Source: Chitinophaga pinensis (GTDB lineage: Bacteria > Bacteroidota > Bacteroidia > CAMBQF01). Taken from it: a stretch of DNA of 33,482 nucleotides. How positions within the stretch are numbered: the first letter of the stretch is position 1; each line of letters starts with the position of its first letter. Of the stretch, positions 15,318-23,000 are shown in pieces. Under the pieces are notes generated by a model, which had not been told where the DNA came from, made no database searches, and worked only from the letters and a program-made list of their open reading frames with translations. The position numbers were made by a program, and so were the translations under genes. The stretch covers positions 1 through 33,482 of the forward strand of contig CAMBQF010000018.1 of the NCBI GenBank assembly GCA_945869825.1. The letters are read 5' to 3'.

Positions 15318-18300
15318 ATGAAAATGACAAATTCAAACTATAACTTTTTAATTGCTAAGATTGATGAGTTTACACGCAAGTACTATAAAAACCTGCTTAT
15401 ACGCGGTGCCTTGTACTTTACGGGCGTGTTTGTATTGTTCTTTTTAACAGTAACCCTGCTTGAATATTTTGGCCGTTTTAATACCACCGGACGCACTATA
15501 CTTTTTTATAGCTTCCTGGTTGTATCGGCCGTAATTACTGTTAGGTTGATTATTATACCCTTACTTAAGCTTTATAACATGGGTAAGGTTATCAGTCACC
15601 GCGATGCAGCCATAATTATTGGTACACATTTTGCCGATGTTAAAGATAAGCTGCTGAATGTATTGCAGTTAAATAGCCTCGCTGCTGATGATACTTCAGG
15701 TAGTTCATCCCTAATTTCTGCTGGTATCGACCAGAAAATTGCTGAGTTAAAACCAGTGCCGTTTACCAATGCTATTAACCTTGGCGATAACCGTAAGTAC
15801 CTAAAATATGCCCTGCCACCAGTTATAGCCTTGCTGGTATTAATGCTTTTCTACCCGGGTATAATTGCCGAGAGTAGTGACCGGTTGGTTAACTACAATT
15901 CATACTTTGCCCCTAAGGCCCCGTTTCAGTTCAACCTTATGAATAAAGACCTGAAGGTTATTCAAAACCAGGATTTTAAAATGGATTTGAAACTAACTGG
16001 CTCTGAAGTTCCGCAAGAAGTGTTTGTTGAGGTGGGTGATGTGCTTTACAAAATGGAACGTGAAAATACCATTGAGTTTACTTACCTGTTCCGCAACGTA
16101 CAAAAGGATATTACCTTTCATTTGGTGGGCGATGGATACGAATCGCAGGAATATACCCTACGGGCACTGCCAAACCCCATTATATTAAACTTTGAGGTTA
16201 AACTGGCATACCCTTCCTACACAGGCAAGCAGGCTGAGGTTATTAAAAATACCGGCGACTTTATTGTTCCAGAAGGTACAGTGGCAACCTGGATATTTGC
16301 TACCCAAAACACACAGAATTTAAAAATGGCCTTTAACGATACCGCACAGGCTGTTAGCGCTGCCGGTGCCGATAAATATTCGCTATCAGCCCGACTATTA
16401 AAAAGCAAAACCTATAGCATTACTACCTCAAACCAATACTTGAGCAACCGCGATTCAGTTCGTTATAACATTAGCGTAGTACCCGACCAGTACCCAACTA
16501 TTGACGCGCAGGAGTTTAAAGATACCCTAAGCCCCAAGCGTTTATATTTTAACGGGGTTACTAAAGATGATTATGGTTTCCGCCGTTTAACATTTAACTA
16601 TGTTTCGGTTGATGAAGGTGGCAACCCCAAAGGGGCTGTTGTTTCTAAAGATGTGCCTTTTACACAAGGCACTACTGCTGCGGAGTTTTATCACCTGTGG
16701 GATTTAAACACAATAGCGCTTAACCCCGGCGATGCATTTGAATATTACTTTGAGGTTTGGGATAATGATGGTGTGCATGGTTCTAAATCGTCGCGCAGCA
16801 CTAAAATGGTATTCCGCGTGCCAACACTGGCTGATATTGCCCAGAATACCGATAAGTCTAACAAAGAAATTAAAGATGATTTAGGCCAAAGTATTAAAGA
16901 TGCAAAAAGCTTGCAGAAAGACCTGGAAGAGTTGAATAAGAAGTTGTTGAACAAAAAAACAATGACTTATGAAGATAAGAAAAAGCTACAGGATATTTTG
17001 AAAAAGCAAAAAGACCTAGAGAAGAAGCTGGACGACATTAAAAAAGAAAATACACAGAAAAACCAAAATAGTAACTCGTTTAGCGAGGAAGACCAGCGCA
17101 TACTTGATAAACAACAGCAACTTGAAAAACTGCTGGACGACATTATGACGCCCGACCTGCAGAAGATGCTGGACGACCTGCAAAAAATGATGGACAACCT
17201 TGATAAAGACAAGGTGCAGAAAATGTTGGACGAGCTTAAAATGACCAATAAGGACATTGAAAAAGAACTTGACCGGTCGTTGGAGATGTTTAAGCGCATG
17301 GAGTTTGACGATAAGCTACAAAAGACCATTGACCGTTTAAAAGACCTTTCTAAAGAACAGGATAAACTATCAGAAGAAACTAAAAAAACTGACACTCCCG
17401 AGGAACAAAAGGATATCCAGGATAAGCAGGATAAGATAAATGACGAGTTTGATAAATTGAAAAAGGAAATGGAAGACCTTGAAAAGAAAAACAAGGAACT
17501 TGAAACCCCTAACGATTTTGAAAACCCTAAAGGCGACCAGGAAGATATTCAAAAAGACCTAAAAGACTCTAAAGAAAATCTGGATAATAAAAAGAACAGC
17601 AAGGCAGCCCAATCGCAAAAAGGAGCATCAGACAAGATGCAGAAGATGAGCGATAAACTGGAGCAGATGCAGGGCGATATGGAAGGCGAGCAAAGCGAAG
17701 AAGATTTAAAATCGTTGCGCCAGCTTTTGGAGAACCTTATTAAACTATCATTTGATCAGGAGGAATTGATTAGCCGTACAGGAACTACAAATATTAATAA
17801 TCCGTTGTATAATAAAATTATGCAGGACCAGAAAAAGTTGAAAGACGATGGCCGCATGATTGAAGACAGCCTGTTGGCCCTGAGTAAACGCGTACCGCAA
17901 ATTAGCGCAATTATTAACCGAGAGATTGCCGATATAAACAGTAACATGGGCAAAGCAATTAATGCCCTTGAAGACCGTATTATCCCACAAGCTACTAACC
18001 GCCAGCAGTTTGTTATGACAGCCGTCAACAACCTGGCATTAATGTTAAGCGATGTGGCCGATCAGATGCAGCAAAGTATGCCATCATCAATGTCGGGCAA
18101 AGGCAGCTGCAAAAAACCTGGTAAAACCGGGCAAAAACCCAGTGCCGGCGATATGCGCAAAATGCAGGAGAAGCTGAATAAGGATATTAAGGACATGAAA
18201 GATGGCATGGAGAACGGCAAAAAACCGGGAGGCCAAAAAGGTATGAGCCAGGGCTTAGCTAAAATGGCTGCCCAGCAAGAGTCTATCCGTCGCCAGCTTC

Positions 18301-18758
18301 AAGGCCTTGCTGACCAAATTGATAAGGACGGTAAAAACGGTAATAAGGGCAACCTTAGCAAAATAATGGAGGATATGGAGAAGACGGAGAAAGACATTGT
18401 AAACAAAAACATAACTGAAGAAACATTAAAACGCCAGCAAGATATTTTAACCCGCCTGTTGGTTGCAGAAAAGTCGGAAAGAGAACGCGATGAAGATGAT
18501 AAACGTGAATCAAAAGAACCAAAAGATTCACCATTAAGTAACCCTTCGCTGTTTTTTGAGTATAACAGGAAAAAATTGAAAGAAACAGAGTTGTTAAAGA
18601 CTGTTCCGCCAGCGTTAAATTTATTTTACCGCAATAAGGTTACCGATTACTTTAACAACTTTGAAAACAAACAACCCGTTGCGCCCCAACCCAAGTCAGT
18701 GCCTTCAACTGAGGCATCGATACCAGGAAATAGAGACAAACGCAACATAAAAAAATAA
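15318..18758 (+). CDS. DUF4175 family giant membrane-anchored coiled-coil protein
   Basis: This 1146-residue protein matches the DUF4175 family known from Bacteroidota and some Alphaproteobacteria; no member's function is known to me. Two hydrophobic helices at about 25-50 and 58-85 and a third at about 165-185 anchor the N-terminus. An extracytoplasmic beta-rich region follows (about 190-505, including repeated Ig-like segments such as LAYPSYTGKQAEV). Residues about 510-810 are a highly charged Lys/Asp/Glu/Gln-rich coiled coil, then a helical part, a Gly/Lys/Pro-rich linker near 925-960 (GKGSCKKPGKTGQKPS) and further helices. Either ATG 15318 or ATG 15324 could be the start. The RsbW-like ATPase gene starts 2 nt after the stop, implying translational coupling. 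It may be a structural or surveillance protein in the envelope; this is inference. Confidence 0.85.
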   Translation: MKMTNSNYNFLIAKIDEFTRKYYKNLLIRGALYFTGVFVLFFLTVTLLEYFGRFNTTGRTILFYSFLVVSAVITVRLIIIPLLKLYNMGKVISHRDAAIIIGTHFADVKDKLLNVLQLNSLAADDTSGSSSLISAGIDQKIAELKPVPFTNAINLGDNRKYLKYALPPVIALLVLMLFYPGIIAESSDRLVNYNSYFAPKAPFQFNLMNKDLKVIQNQDFKMDLKLTGSEVPQEVFVEVGDVLYKMERENTIEFTYLFRNVQKDITFHLVGDGYESQEYTLRALPNPIILNFEVKLAYPSYTGKQAEVIKNTGDFIVPEGTVATWIFATQNTQNLKMAFNDTAQAVSAAGADKYSLSARLLKSKTYSITTSNQYLSNRDSVRYNISVVPDQYPTIDAQEFKDTLSPKRLYFNGVTKDDYGFRRLTFNYVSVDEGGNPKGAVVSKDVPFTQGTTAAEFYHLWDLNTIALNPGDAFEYYFEVWDNDGVHGSKSSRSTKMVFRVPTLADIAQNTDKSNKEIKDDLGQSIKDAKSLQKDLEELNKKLLNKKTMTYEDKKKLQDILKKQKDLEKKLDDIKKENTQKNQNSNSFSEEDQRILDKQQQLEKLLDDIMTPDLQKMLDDLQKMMDNLDKDKVQKMLDELKMTNKDIEKELDRSLEMFKRMEFDDKLQKTIDRLKDLSKEQDKLSEETKKTDTPEEQKDIQDKQDKINDEFDKLKKEMEDLEKKNKELETPNDFENPKGDQEDIQKDLKDSKENLDNKKNSKAAQSQKGASDKMQKMSDKLEQMQGDMEGEQSEEDLKSLRQLLENLIKLSFDQEELISRTGTTNINNPLYNKIMQDQKKLKDDGRMIEDSLLALSKRVPQISAIINREIADINSNMGKAINALEDRIIPQATNRQQFVMTAVNNLALMLSDVADQMQQSMPSSMSGKGSCKKPGKTGQKPSAGDMRKMQEKLNKDIKDMKDGMENGKKPGGQKGMSQGLAKMAAQQESIRRQLQGLADQIDKDGKNGNKGNLSKIMEDMEKTEKDIVNKNITEETLKRQQDILTRLLVAEKSERERDEDDKRESKEPKDSPLSNPSLFFEYNRKKLKETELLKTVPPALNLFYRNKVTDYFNNFENKQPVAPQPKSVPSTEASIPGNRDKRNIKK

Positions 18759-18760
18759 CG

Positions 18761-19216
18761 ATGTCGCCTATGATGCAGACAATTACTCACGCCCAACCCA
18801 CCAACCATCAAGAAGTGCGCATTACATCGTCACAAGAGAGTGTTCTTTTGGTAGAGAAATTGCTTCAGGAACTTAGCGCACCATATTACGTTAACGAAGA
18901 TGTGTATGGCAACATGCTTGTAGCCCTAACAGAAGCAATTACCAATGCTATACAGCATGGTAATAAATTTGATATAGAAAAGCATGTATCTATTAAGTGC
19001 GATGCAATAAATGATGGTATTCGTTTTATTGTAGCCGACGAAGGTGTTGGATTTGATTATAATGATGTTCCCGACCCAACATCGCCAGAAAATATTGAAA
19101 AGCCTAATGGCCGTGGAGTGTTTTTAATGCGTAACCTAGCTGACAATGTTGAGTTTGAAGAGAAGGGCCGTATAGTAATGTTAGATTTTAAACTACACCA
19201 GGAAACGGCAGAATAG
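18761..19216 (+). CDS. RsbW-like serine kinase/anti-sigma ATPase domain protein
   Basis: This 151-residue GHKL (HATPase_c_2) protein is of the RsbW/SpoIIAB type. The N box EAITNAIQHGNK (58-69, Asn62), the G1 box DEGVGFD (93-99) and the G2 stretch NGRGVFLMRNL (116-126) are intact, so ATP binding is expected. Such proteins phosphorylate STAS antagonists and bind sigma factors, but Bacteroidota homologues often lack classical partners. No STAS, PP2C or sigma gene is present in this window. It starts 2 nt after the DUF4175 stop and is followed after 1 nt by ybeY, so it is probably expressed from the same transcript. ATG 18761 is preferred because of this coupling, though in-frame Met codons 4 and 5 also exist. 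Confidence 0.87.
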   Translation: MSPMMQTITHAQPTNHQEVRITSSQESVLLVEKLLQELSAPYYVNEDVYGNMLVALTEAITNAIQHGNKFDIEKHVSIKCDAINDGIRFIVADEGVGFDYNDVPDPTSPENIEKPNGRGVFLMRNLADNVEFEEKGRIVMLDFKLHQETAE

Positions 19217-19217
19217 T

Positions 19218-19643
19218 ATGGTTCGTGATATTTCCTTTCAGGTACAAGACGTTCAATTTACATTAAAAAATAAGCAGGTAATCCGCCAGTGGATTGCAGA
19301 AGTAGCTGCTAAAGAGGAATTCTCCATAGCTCCCATAAATTACATTTTTTGTTCAGATGCGCATTTGCTCGATATGAACAAACAGTTTCTTAACCATAAT
19401 TACTTTACAGATATTATTTCGTTTGATTACACCCAGGGGAAACGTCTTTCTGGTGATATCTTTATTTCAATAGACCGTGTGGCTGATAATGCCCAAACCT
19501 ACAAAACTACTTTTGAGGCAGAGCTGCACAGGGTTATCATCCATGGTGTTTTGCACTTTATGGGTTATAAAGATAAAACCCCTGTCGACGAAAAGAAAAT
19601 GCGCAGTAAAGAGAATAGTGCATTGAAACTACTTGTGATATAA
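19218..19643 (+). CDS. ybeY: Endoribonuclease YbeY (rRNA maturation)
   Basis: YbeY is a metal-dependent endoribonuclease involved in 16S rRNA 3'-end maturation and ribosome quality control. The 141-residue protein has the family's IISFDY and SGDIFISIDRV motifs (67-72 and 78-88) and the metal motif HGVLHFMGYKDK (109-120). His109 and His113 correspond to the first two zinc ligands (H-x3-H-x5-H in E. coli), but the third is Asp119. The Asp form is, to my knowledge, usual in Bacteroidota and can bind zinc. The start is 1 nt after the stop of the RsbW-like gene, so the genes are coupled. A promoter box for nfeD follows the stop. Confidence 0.93.
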   Translation: MVRDISFQVQDVQFTLKNKQVIRQWIAEVAAKEEFSIAPINYIFCSDAHLLDMNKQFLNHNYFTDIISFDYTQGKRLSGDIFISIDRVADNAQTYKTTFEAELHRVIIHGVLHFMGYKDKTPVDEKKMRSKENSALKLLVI

Positions 19644-19658
19644 TAACATTACTTTGCG

Positions 19659-19666
19659 TACTTTTG
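19659..19666 (+). promoter_or_regulatory. -7 box for a leaderless nfeD-floA transcript
   Basis: TACTTTTG is an exact TAnnTTTG match ending 4 nt before the ATG at 19671. A TTG lies 23 nt upstream of the box. Initiation at or near the ATG would give a leaderless mRNA. Confidence 0.5.
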
Positions 19667-19670
19667 GGGT

Positions 19671-20141
19671 ATGACGCTAACAGGTATTGTACTCCTCCTT
19701 CTTTTAGGGTTACTATTTTTAATATTAGAAATATTGGTATTGCCAGGTACAACTGTATTAGGTTTTGCCGGTGGCATACTTATGCTAATAGGTGTATGGG
19801 TATCCTTTTCATTATATGGGCTTACAACAGGTTTGTATGTCTTTGGCGGATCATCGGTTGTAACTGTAGCGGCAGTATTATTGGCATTTAGGGCCGGAAC
19901 TTGGAACCGGTTTACGCTTCATAAAAAACTAACAGGTCAGGTAAATACATTTAATCAGGAGGTATTGCCCGTGGGGTCCAATGGTATCGCAATATCTCGC
20001 TTAGCTCCAATGGGCAAGGGAGAGTTTGACGGAGTGTATTATGAAGTAACAACTAACGGAGAGTTTGTCGATGCTACAACAAAAATCACTATTGTTGCAG
20101 TCTCAAAAAATCAAATAATAGTTAAACCATTAACAGCATAG
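19671..20141 (+). CDS. NfeD-like membrane protein
   Basis: The 156-residue protein is a short NfeD: three hydrophobic helices (about 3-25, 28-48 and 54-72) followed by a small beta-barrel OB-fold domain (about 90-156) with [41 protein letters not shown]. NfeD proteins work with SPFH/flotillin partners in membrane organisation. Here the flotillin-like floA starts 4 nt after the stop, giving a textbook pair. The serine protease domain of long NfeD forms is absent. The -7 box directly upstream leaves almost no 5' untranslated region. Confidence 0.9.
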   Translation: MTLTGIVLLLLLGLLFLILEILVLPGTTVLGFAGGILMLIGVWVSFSLYGLTTGLYVFGGSSVVTVAAVLLAFRAGTWNRFTLHKKLTGQVNTFNQEVLPVGSNGIAISRLAPMGKGEFDGVYYEVTTNGEFVDATTKITIVAVSKNQIIVKPLTA

Positions 20142-20145
20142 TCAA

Positions 20146-21132
20146 ATGCAAGCAAGTGCAGGTATTTTAATAGCAATTATAGTCGGAGGCCTAATAGGGC
20201 TATGGATTCTTTTTTACTTTATTCCTGTAGGTCTCTGGTTCTCAGCAATTCTTTCGGGTGTTCGTGTTTCGTTATTACAGTTAATATTTATGCGCTGGCG
20301 TAAAGTTCCACCAGGGATTATTGTAACAGCAATGATTAACTCTACTAAGGCAGGCTTAACCATTACCCGCGACGAACTGGAGGCTCATTACCTTGCTGGT
20401 GGACGTGTACAGAGTGTTGTTAATGCCCTAATTTCATCAGACAAGGCAAATATACCTTTAGATTTTAAAACAGCTACAGCAATAGACTTAGCAGGCCGCG
20501 ATGTGTTTGAGGCCGTTCAAATGTCGGTAAACCCCCGCGTTATTAATATACCACCGGTTGCCGCTGTAGCAAAAGATGGTATTCAGCTTATTGCTAAAGC
20601 CAAAGTTACCGTGCGGGCAAACATTAACCGTTTAGTTGGTGGTGCAGGCGAAGAAACTATTATTGCCCGTGTAGGCGAGGGTATTGTTACTTCTATCGGT
20701 TCGGCCGACTCGCATAAACTGGTATTGGAAAACCCTGATTCTATATCAAAAGTAGTGTTGGCAAAAGGCTTAGATAGTGGTACAGCTTTCGAAATTCTTT
20801 CTATTGATATTGCCGACGTTGATGTGGGTATTAATATTGGTGCCAAATTACAAATGGACCAGGCAAATGCAGATAAAAACATTGCCCAGGCAAAAGCAGA
20901 AGAACGCCGCGCCATGGCTATTGCCCTTGAGCAGGAAATGAAAGCCAAGGCACAAGAGGCACGGGCAAAGGTAATTGAGGCTGAGGCTGAAGTACCCAAA
21001 GCCTTGGCAGAAGCCTTTAGGAACGGCAACTTGGGCGTTTTTGATTACTACAAAATGCAAAACATACAAGCCGATACAGATATGCGTAATACTATATCTA
21101 AAGGCACCCCTAAGGATAAAGAAGGAAAATAG
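20146..21132 (+). CDS. floA: Flotillin-like protein FloA
   Basis: This 328-residue protein is of the FloA (UPF0365, formerly YqfA) family, which forms flotillin-like assemblies in functional membrane microdomains. An N-terminal hydrophobic hairpin (about 5-35) inserts in the membrane, followed by the signature [17 protein letters not shown] (about 40-56), the SPFH domain and a C-terminal helical region rich in Ala/Glu (about 240-285, [18 protein letters not shown]). The near-terminal [18 protein letters not shown] is also diagnostic. It is the second gene of the nfeD-floA pair. The gap of 77 nt to the tRNA gene holds no terminator, so floA transcripts may read into tRNA-Arg. Confidence 0.95.
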   Translation: MQASAGILIAIIVGGLIGLWILFYFIPVGLWFSAILSGVRVSLLQLIFMRWRKVPPGIIVTAMINSTKAGLTITRDELEAHYLAGGRVQSVVNALISSDKANIPLDFKTATAIDLAGRDVFEAVQMSVNPRVINIPPVAAVAKDGIQLIAKAKVTVRANINRLVGGAGEETIIARVGEGIVTSIGSADSHKLVLENPDSISKVVLAKGLDSGTAFEILSIDIADVDVGINIGAKLQMDQANADKNIAQAKAEERRAMAIALEQEMKAKAQEARAKVIEAEAEVPKALAEAFRNGNLGVFDYYKMQNIQADTDMRNTISKGTPKDKEGK

Positions 21133-21170
21133 TTTAATTTTTCTTCTAAATAATTATGCTGTTAAAAGAT

Positions 21171-21198
21171 TAATTACTACTTTTGCAGCCCTTAAAAT
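21171..21198 (+). promoter_or_regulatory. Promoter and start of transcript for tRNA-Arg, shared with rpsF
   Basis: This block reads TAATTACTA, two variable bases, then TTTGCAGCCCTTAAAAT. The -7 box TACTTTTG (21178-21185) is inside it. The rpsF promoter at 32352-32379 has the same bases except the two variable ones (26 of 28 identical), and the identity continues well into the likely transcribed region. Confidence 0.75.
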
Positions 21199-21209
21199 AG
21201 GAAATTGTT

Positions 21210-21283
21210 GGTTCCGTAGCTCAATTGGATAGAGCATCTGACTACGGATCAGAAGGTTTGGGGTTCGACTCCCTACGGGACCA
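21210..21283 (+). tRNA. tRNA-Arg, anticodon ACG
   Basis: The 74-nt cloverleaf is complete. Acceptor GGTTCCG pairs with CGGGACC (one T-G wobble), the D arm carries AGCTCAATTGGATAGAGC, the anticodon stem TCTGA/TCAGA encloses loop CTACGGA with anticodon ACG at 21244-21246, and the T arm has loop TTCGACT. The discriminator is A and the CCA end is not encoded. A34 would be read as inosine after TadA deamination to decode CGN codons. A strong promoter lies upstream and a terminator 11 nt downstream. Confidence 0.97.
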
Positions 21284-21294
21284 CAAAAAAAATT

Positions 21295-21324
21295 CCGGTT
21301 TTTCTAATGGGAAACCGGTTTTTT
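21295..21324 (+). terminator. Intrinsic terminator after tRNA-Arg
   Basis: Stem CCGGTTT / AAACCGG (21295-21301 and 21312-21318), extendable by two wobble pairs, is followed by six T residues (21319-21324). It lies 18 nt before the TTG start of prs, for which no separate -7 box is visible. Confidence 0.88.
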
Positions 21325-21342
21325 AATTAAAAAACATAGCTG

Positions 21343-22314
21343 TTGTCAACACTTATTAACCAGCCATTTATACCTTACCGTGTAAAGATCTTTACCGGAA
21401 GGGCTACCCGATACCTCGGCGAACAAATAGCTTCTAGCTATACCGGAGGGGTTGAATTGGGGAAGGCATCGATACTGAGTTTTAGCGACGGCGAATTCCA
21501 ACCTTCATTTGAAGAGTCGGTACGCGGATGCGACGTTTTTATCGTTCAGTCAACTTTTCCTCCTACAGATAACCTGTTTGAGTTATTGCTGATGATAGAT
21601 TCTGCCCGCCGTGCATCGGCCCGCCAGATAGTTGCGGTTATCCCTTACTTTGGTTTTGCCCGCCAAGACCGTAAAGATAAACCCCGTGTTTCTATCGGTG
21701 CTAAAATGGTGGCTAACCTGTTAACTGCAGCCGGGGTTACACGTGTTATGACGATGGACCTGCATGCTGACCAGATACAGGGATTTTTTGATGTTCCGGT
21801 TGATCATTTATATGGTTCAGCCATTTTTATACCGTACCTTAAAGACCTAAACCTTGATAACCTGGTAATTGCAGCCCCCGATATGGGAGGAAGCCGCCGT
21901 GCCAATGCTTACTCTAAGTTTTTAGGTGTAGGTATGGCTATTTGTTACAAGCAACGCAAGGCTGCTAACGTTATAGAGAGCATGACTTTTATTGGCGATG
22001 TGGAAGGCAAGAATGTAGTGCTTATTGACGATCTTATTGATACTGGCGGCACACTTTGTAAAGCAGCCGATATGTTGATGGAAAAGGGTGCCTTAAGTGT
22101 AAGAGCTATCTGTTCACATGCAGTGTTATCGGGCAGCGCTTATGAAAATATAGCAAAGTCTCAGCTTACTGAATTGGTAGTAACAGATACAATACCATTA
22201 AAAGAAGGAAAAGACACCACTAAAATTAAAGTACTATCAGTGGCTGGTTTGTTTGCAGATGTAATTGAGAGGGTACATAATTACGAATCAATTAGTTCTA
22301 CTTTTGTAGTATAA
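21343..22314 (+). CDS. prs: Ribose-phosphate pyrophosphokinase (PRPP synthetase)
   Basis: Prs makes phosphoribosyl pyrophosphate from ribose 5-phosphate and ATP for nucleotide, His and Trp synthesis. The 323-residue cytoplasmic enzyme shows FSDGEFQPSFEESVRGCDVF, IPYFGFARQDRKDKPR (the ATP-binding flexible region), the divalent-metal stretch MDLHADQIQGFFDVPVDHLYG and the PRPP-binding loop VVLIDDLIDTGGT at about 224-236. The length is standard for class I. The start is TTG at 21343, as there is no ATG or GTG in frame before the conserved VKIFTGRATRYLGE. It lies just after the tRNA terminator without a visible promoter, and rplY follows after 42 nt, an association common in Bacteroidota. Confidence 0.96.
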   Translation: MSTLINQPFIPYRVKIFTGRATRYLGEQIASSYTGGVELGKASILSFSDGEFQPSFEESVRGCDVFIVQSTFPPTDNLFELLLMIDSARRASARQIVAVIPYFGFARQDRKDKPRVSIGAKMVANLLTAAGVTRVMTMDLHADQIQGFFDVPVDHLYGSAIFIPYLKDLNLDNLVIAAPDMGGSRRANAYSKFLGVGMAICYKQRKAANVIESMTFIGDVEGKNVVLIDDLIDTGGTLCKAADMLMEKGALSVRAICSHAVLSGSAYENIAKSQLTELVVTDTIPLKEGKDTTKIKVLSVAGLFADVIERVHNYESISSTFVV

Positions 22315-22356
22315 TTTATAACAAGAATACATTATCATTTAGATATAATTTTTAAA

Positions 22357-22941
22357 ATGAAAACAGCAACAATTAGCGGAACGCCCCGCACAGGTTTAGG
22401 TAAAAAAGACACTAAAGGACTACGCAACCAAGGCTTAGTTCCTTGTGTACTTTACGGTGCCGAAGAGCAGGTTCATTTTTCTGCCGACGCTCGTGAGTTT
22501 AAAAAGGTACTTTTTACTCCTGAGGTATTTACTATCGATTTAGCTATTGATGGTAAAAACTACCAGGCTACGCTACAGGATACTCAATTTCACCCTATTA
22601 GCGACGAGTTAATTCATGCCGATTTCCTTGCCATTACTGAGTCTAAACCAATTTCTATTTCAGTTCCTGTTAAAGTTACTGGTAACTCAGTTGGTGTTCG
22701 CGCTGGTGGTAAACTGGTTATTAAAACCCGTAAAGTAAAAGTTAAAGCTGCTTTAGCCAACCTTCCTGATTCAATTAACGTTGATATTTCTGACCTAAAT
22801 ATTGGCCAGTCTGTTAAAATTCAGGATATTAAGCTTGATAACGTTACTATTCTTGCTGCTCCAAACGTTGTATTGGTAAGTGTTAACACTACCCGTGCTG
22901 CTATGGCTGCCGCTACCGAAGCTGCTAAAGCTAAGAAGTAA
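22357..22941 (+). CDS. rplY: 50S ribosomal protein L25, long (CTC/TL5) form
   Basis: This 194-residue protein binds 5S rRNA through its N-terminal L25 domain (about 1-92), recognised by ISGTPRTGLGKKDTKGLRNQG and GLVPCVLYGAEEQVHF. A second beta-rich TL5/CTC domain (about 93-180, including ISVPVKVTGNSVGVRAGG and VKAALANLPDSINVDI) is present, and an Ala-rich tail ends the protein. This is the two-domain form common outside gammaproteobacteria. It lies 42 nt after prs and is followed by a strong terminator, so prs-rplY is a probable operon. Confidence 0.96.
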   Translation: MKTATISGTPRTGLGKKDTKGLRNQGLVPCVLYGAEEQVHFSADAREFKKVLFTPEVFTIDLAIDGKNYQATLQDTQFHPISDELIHADFLAITESKPISISVPVKVTGNSVGVRAGGKLVIKTRKVKVKAALANLPDSINVDISDLNIGQSVKIQDIKLDNVTILAAPNVVLVSVNTTRAAMAAATEAAKAKK

Positions 22942-22965
22942 CAAAACCTGGTTTTTAGATATAGC

Positions 22966-23000
22966 AAGCCCCCGACGTTTTCGTCTGGGGCTTTAGTTTT
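22966..23000 (+). terminator. Intrinsic terminator after rplY
   Basis: A 12-bp stem with one mismatch (22966-22977 with 22982-22993, tetraloop TTTT) is followed by a T-rich run TTAGTTTT. The last base of the 3' arm is in the stop codon of the convergent glycosyltransferase gene, so the hairpin may also serve that gene, although the T run on that strand is poor. Confidence 0.85.

Noticed and set aside
16967-17494. Long serine-rich open frame on the minus strand inside the DUF4175 gene
   Set aside because: It is the antisense image of the Lys/Asp/Glu-rich coiled coil, whose AAR and GAY codons read as Ser/Phe/Leu codons; no start context or family match.
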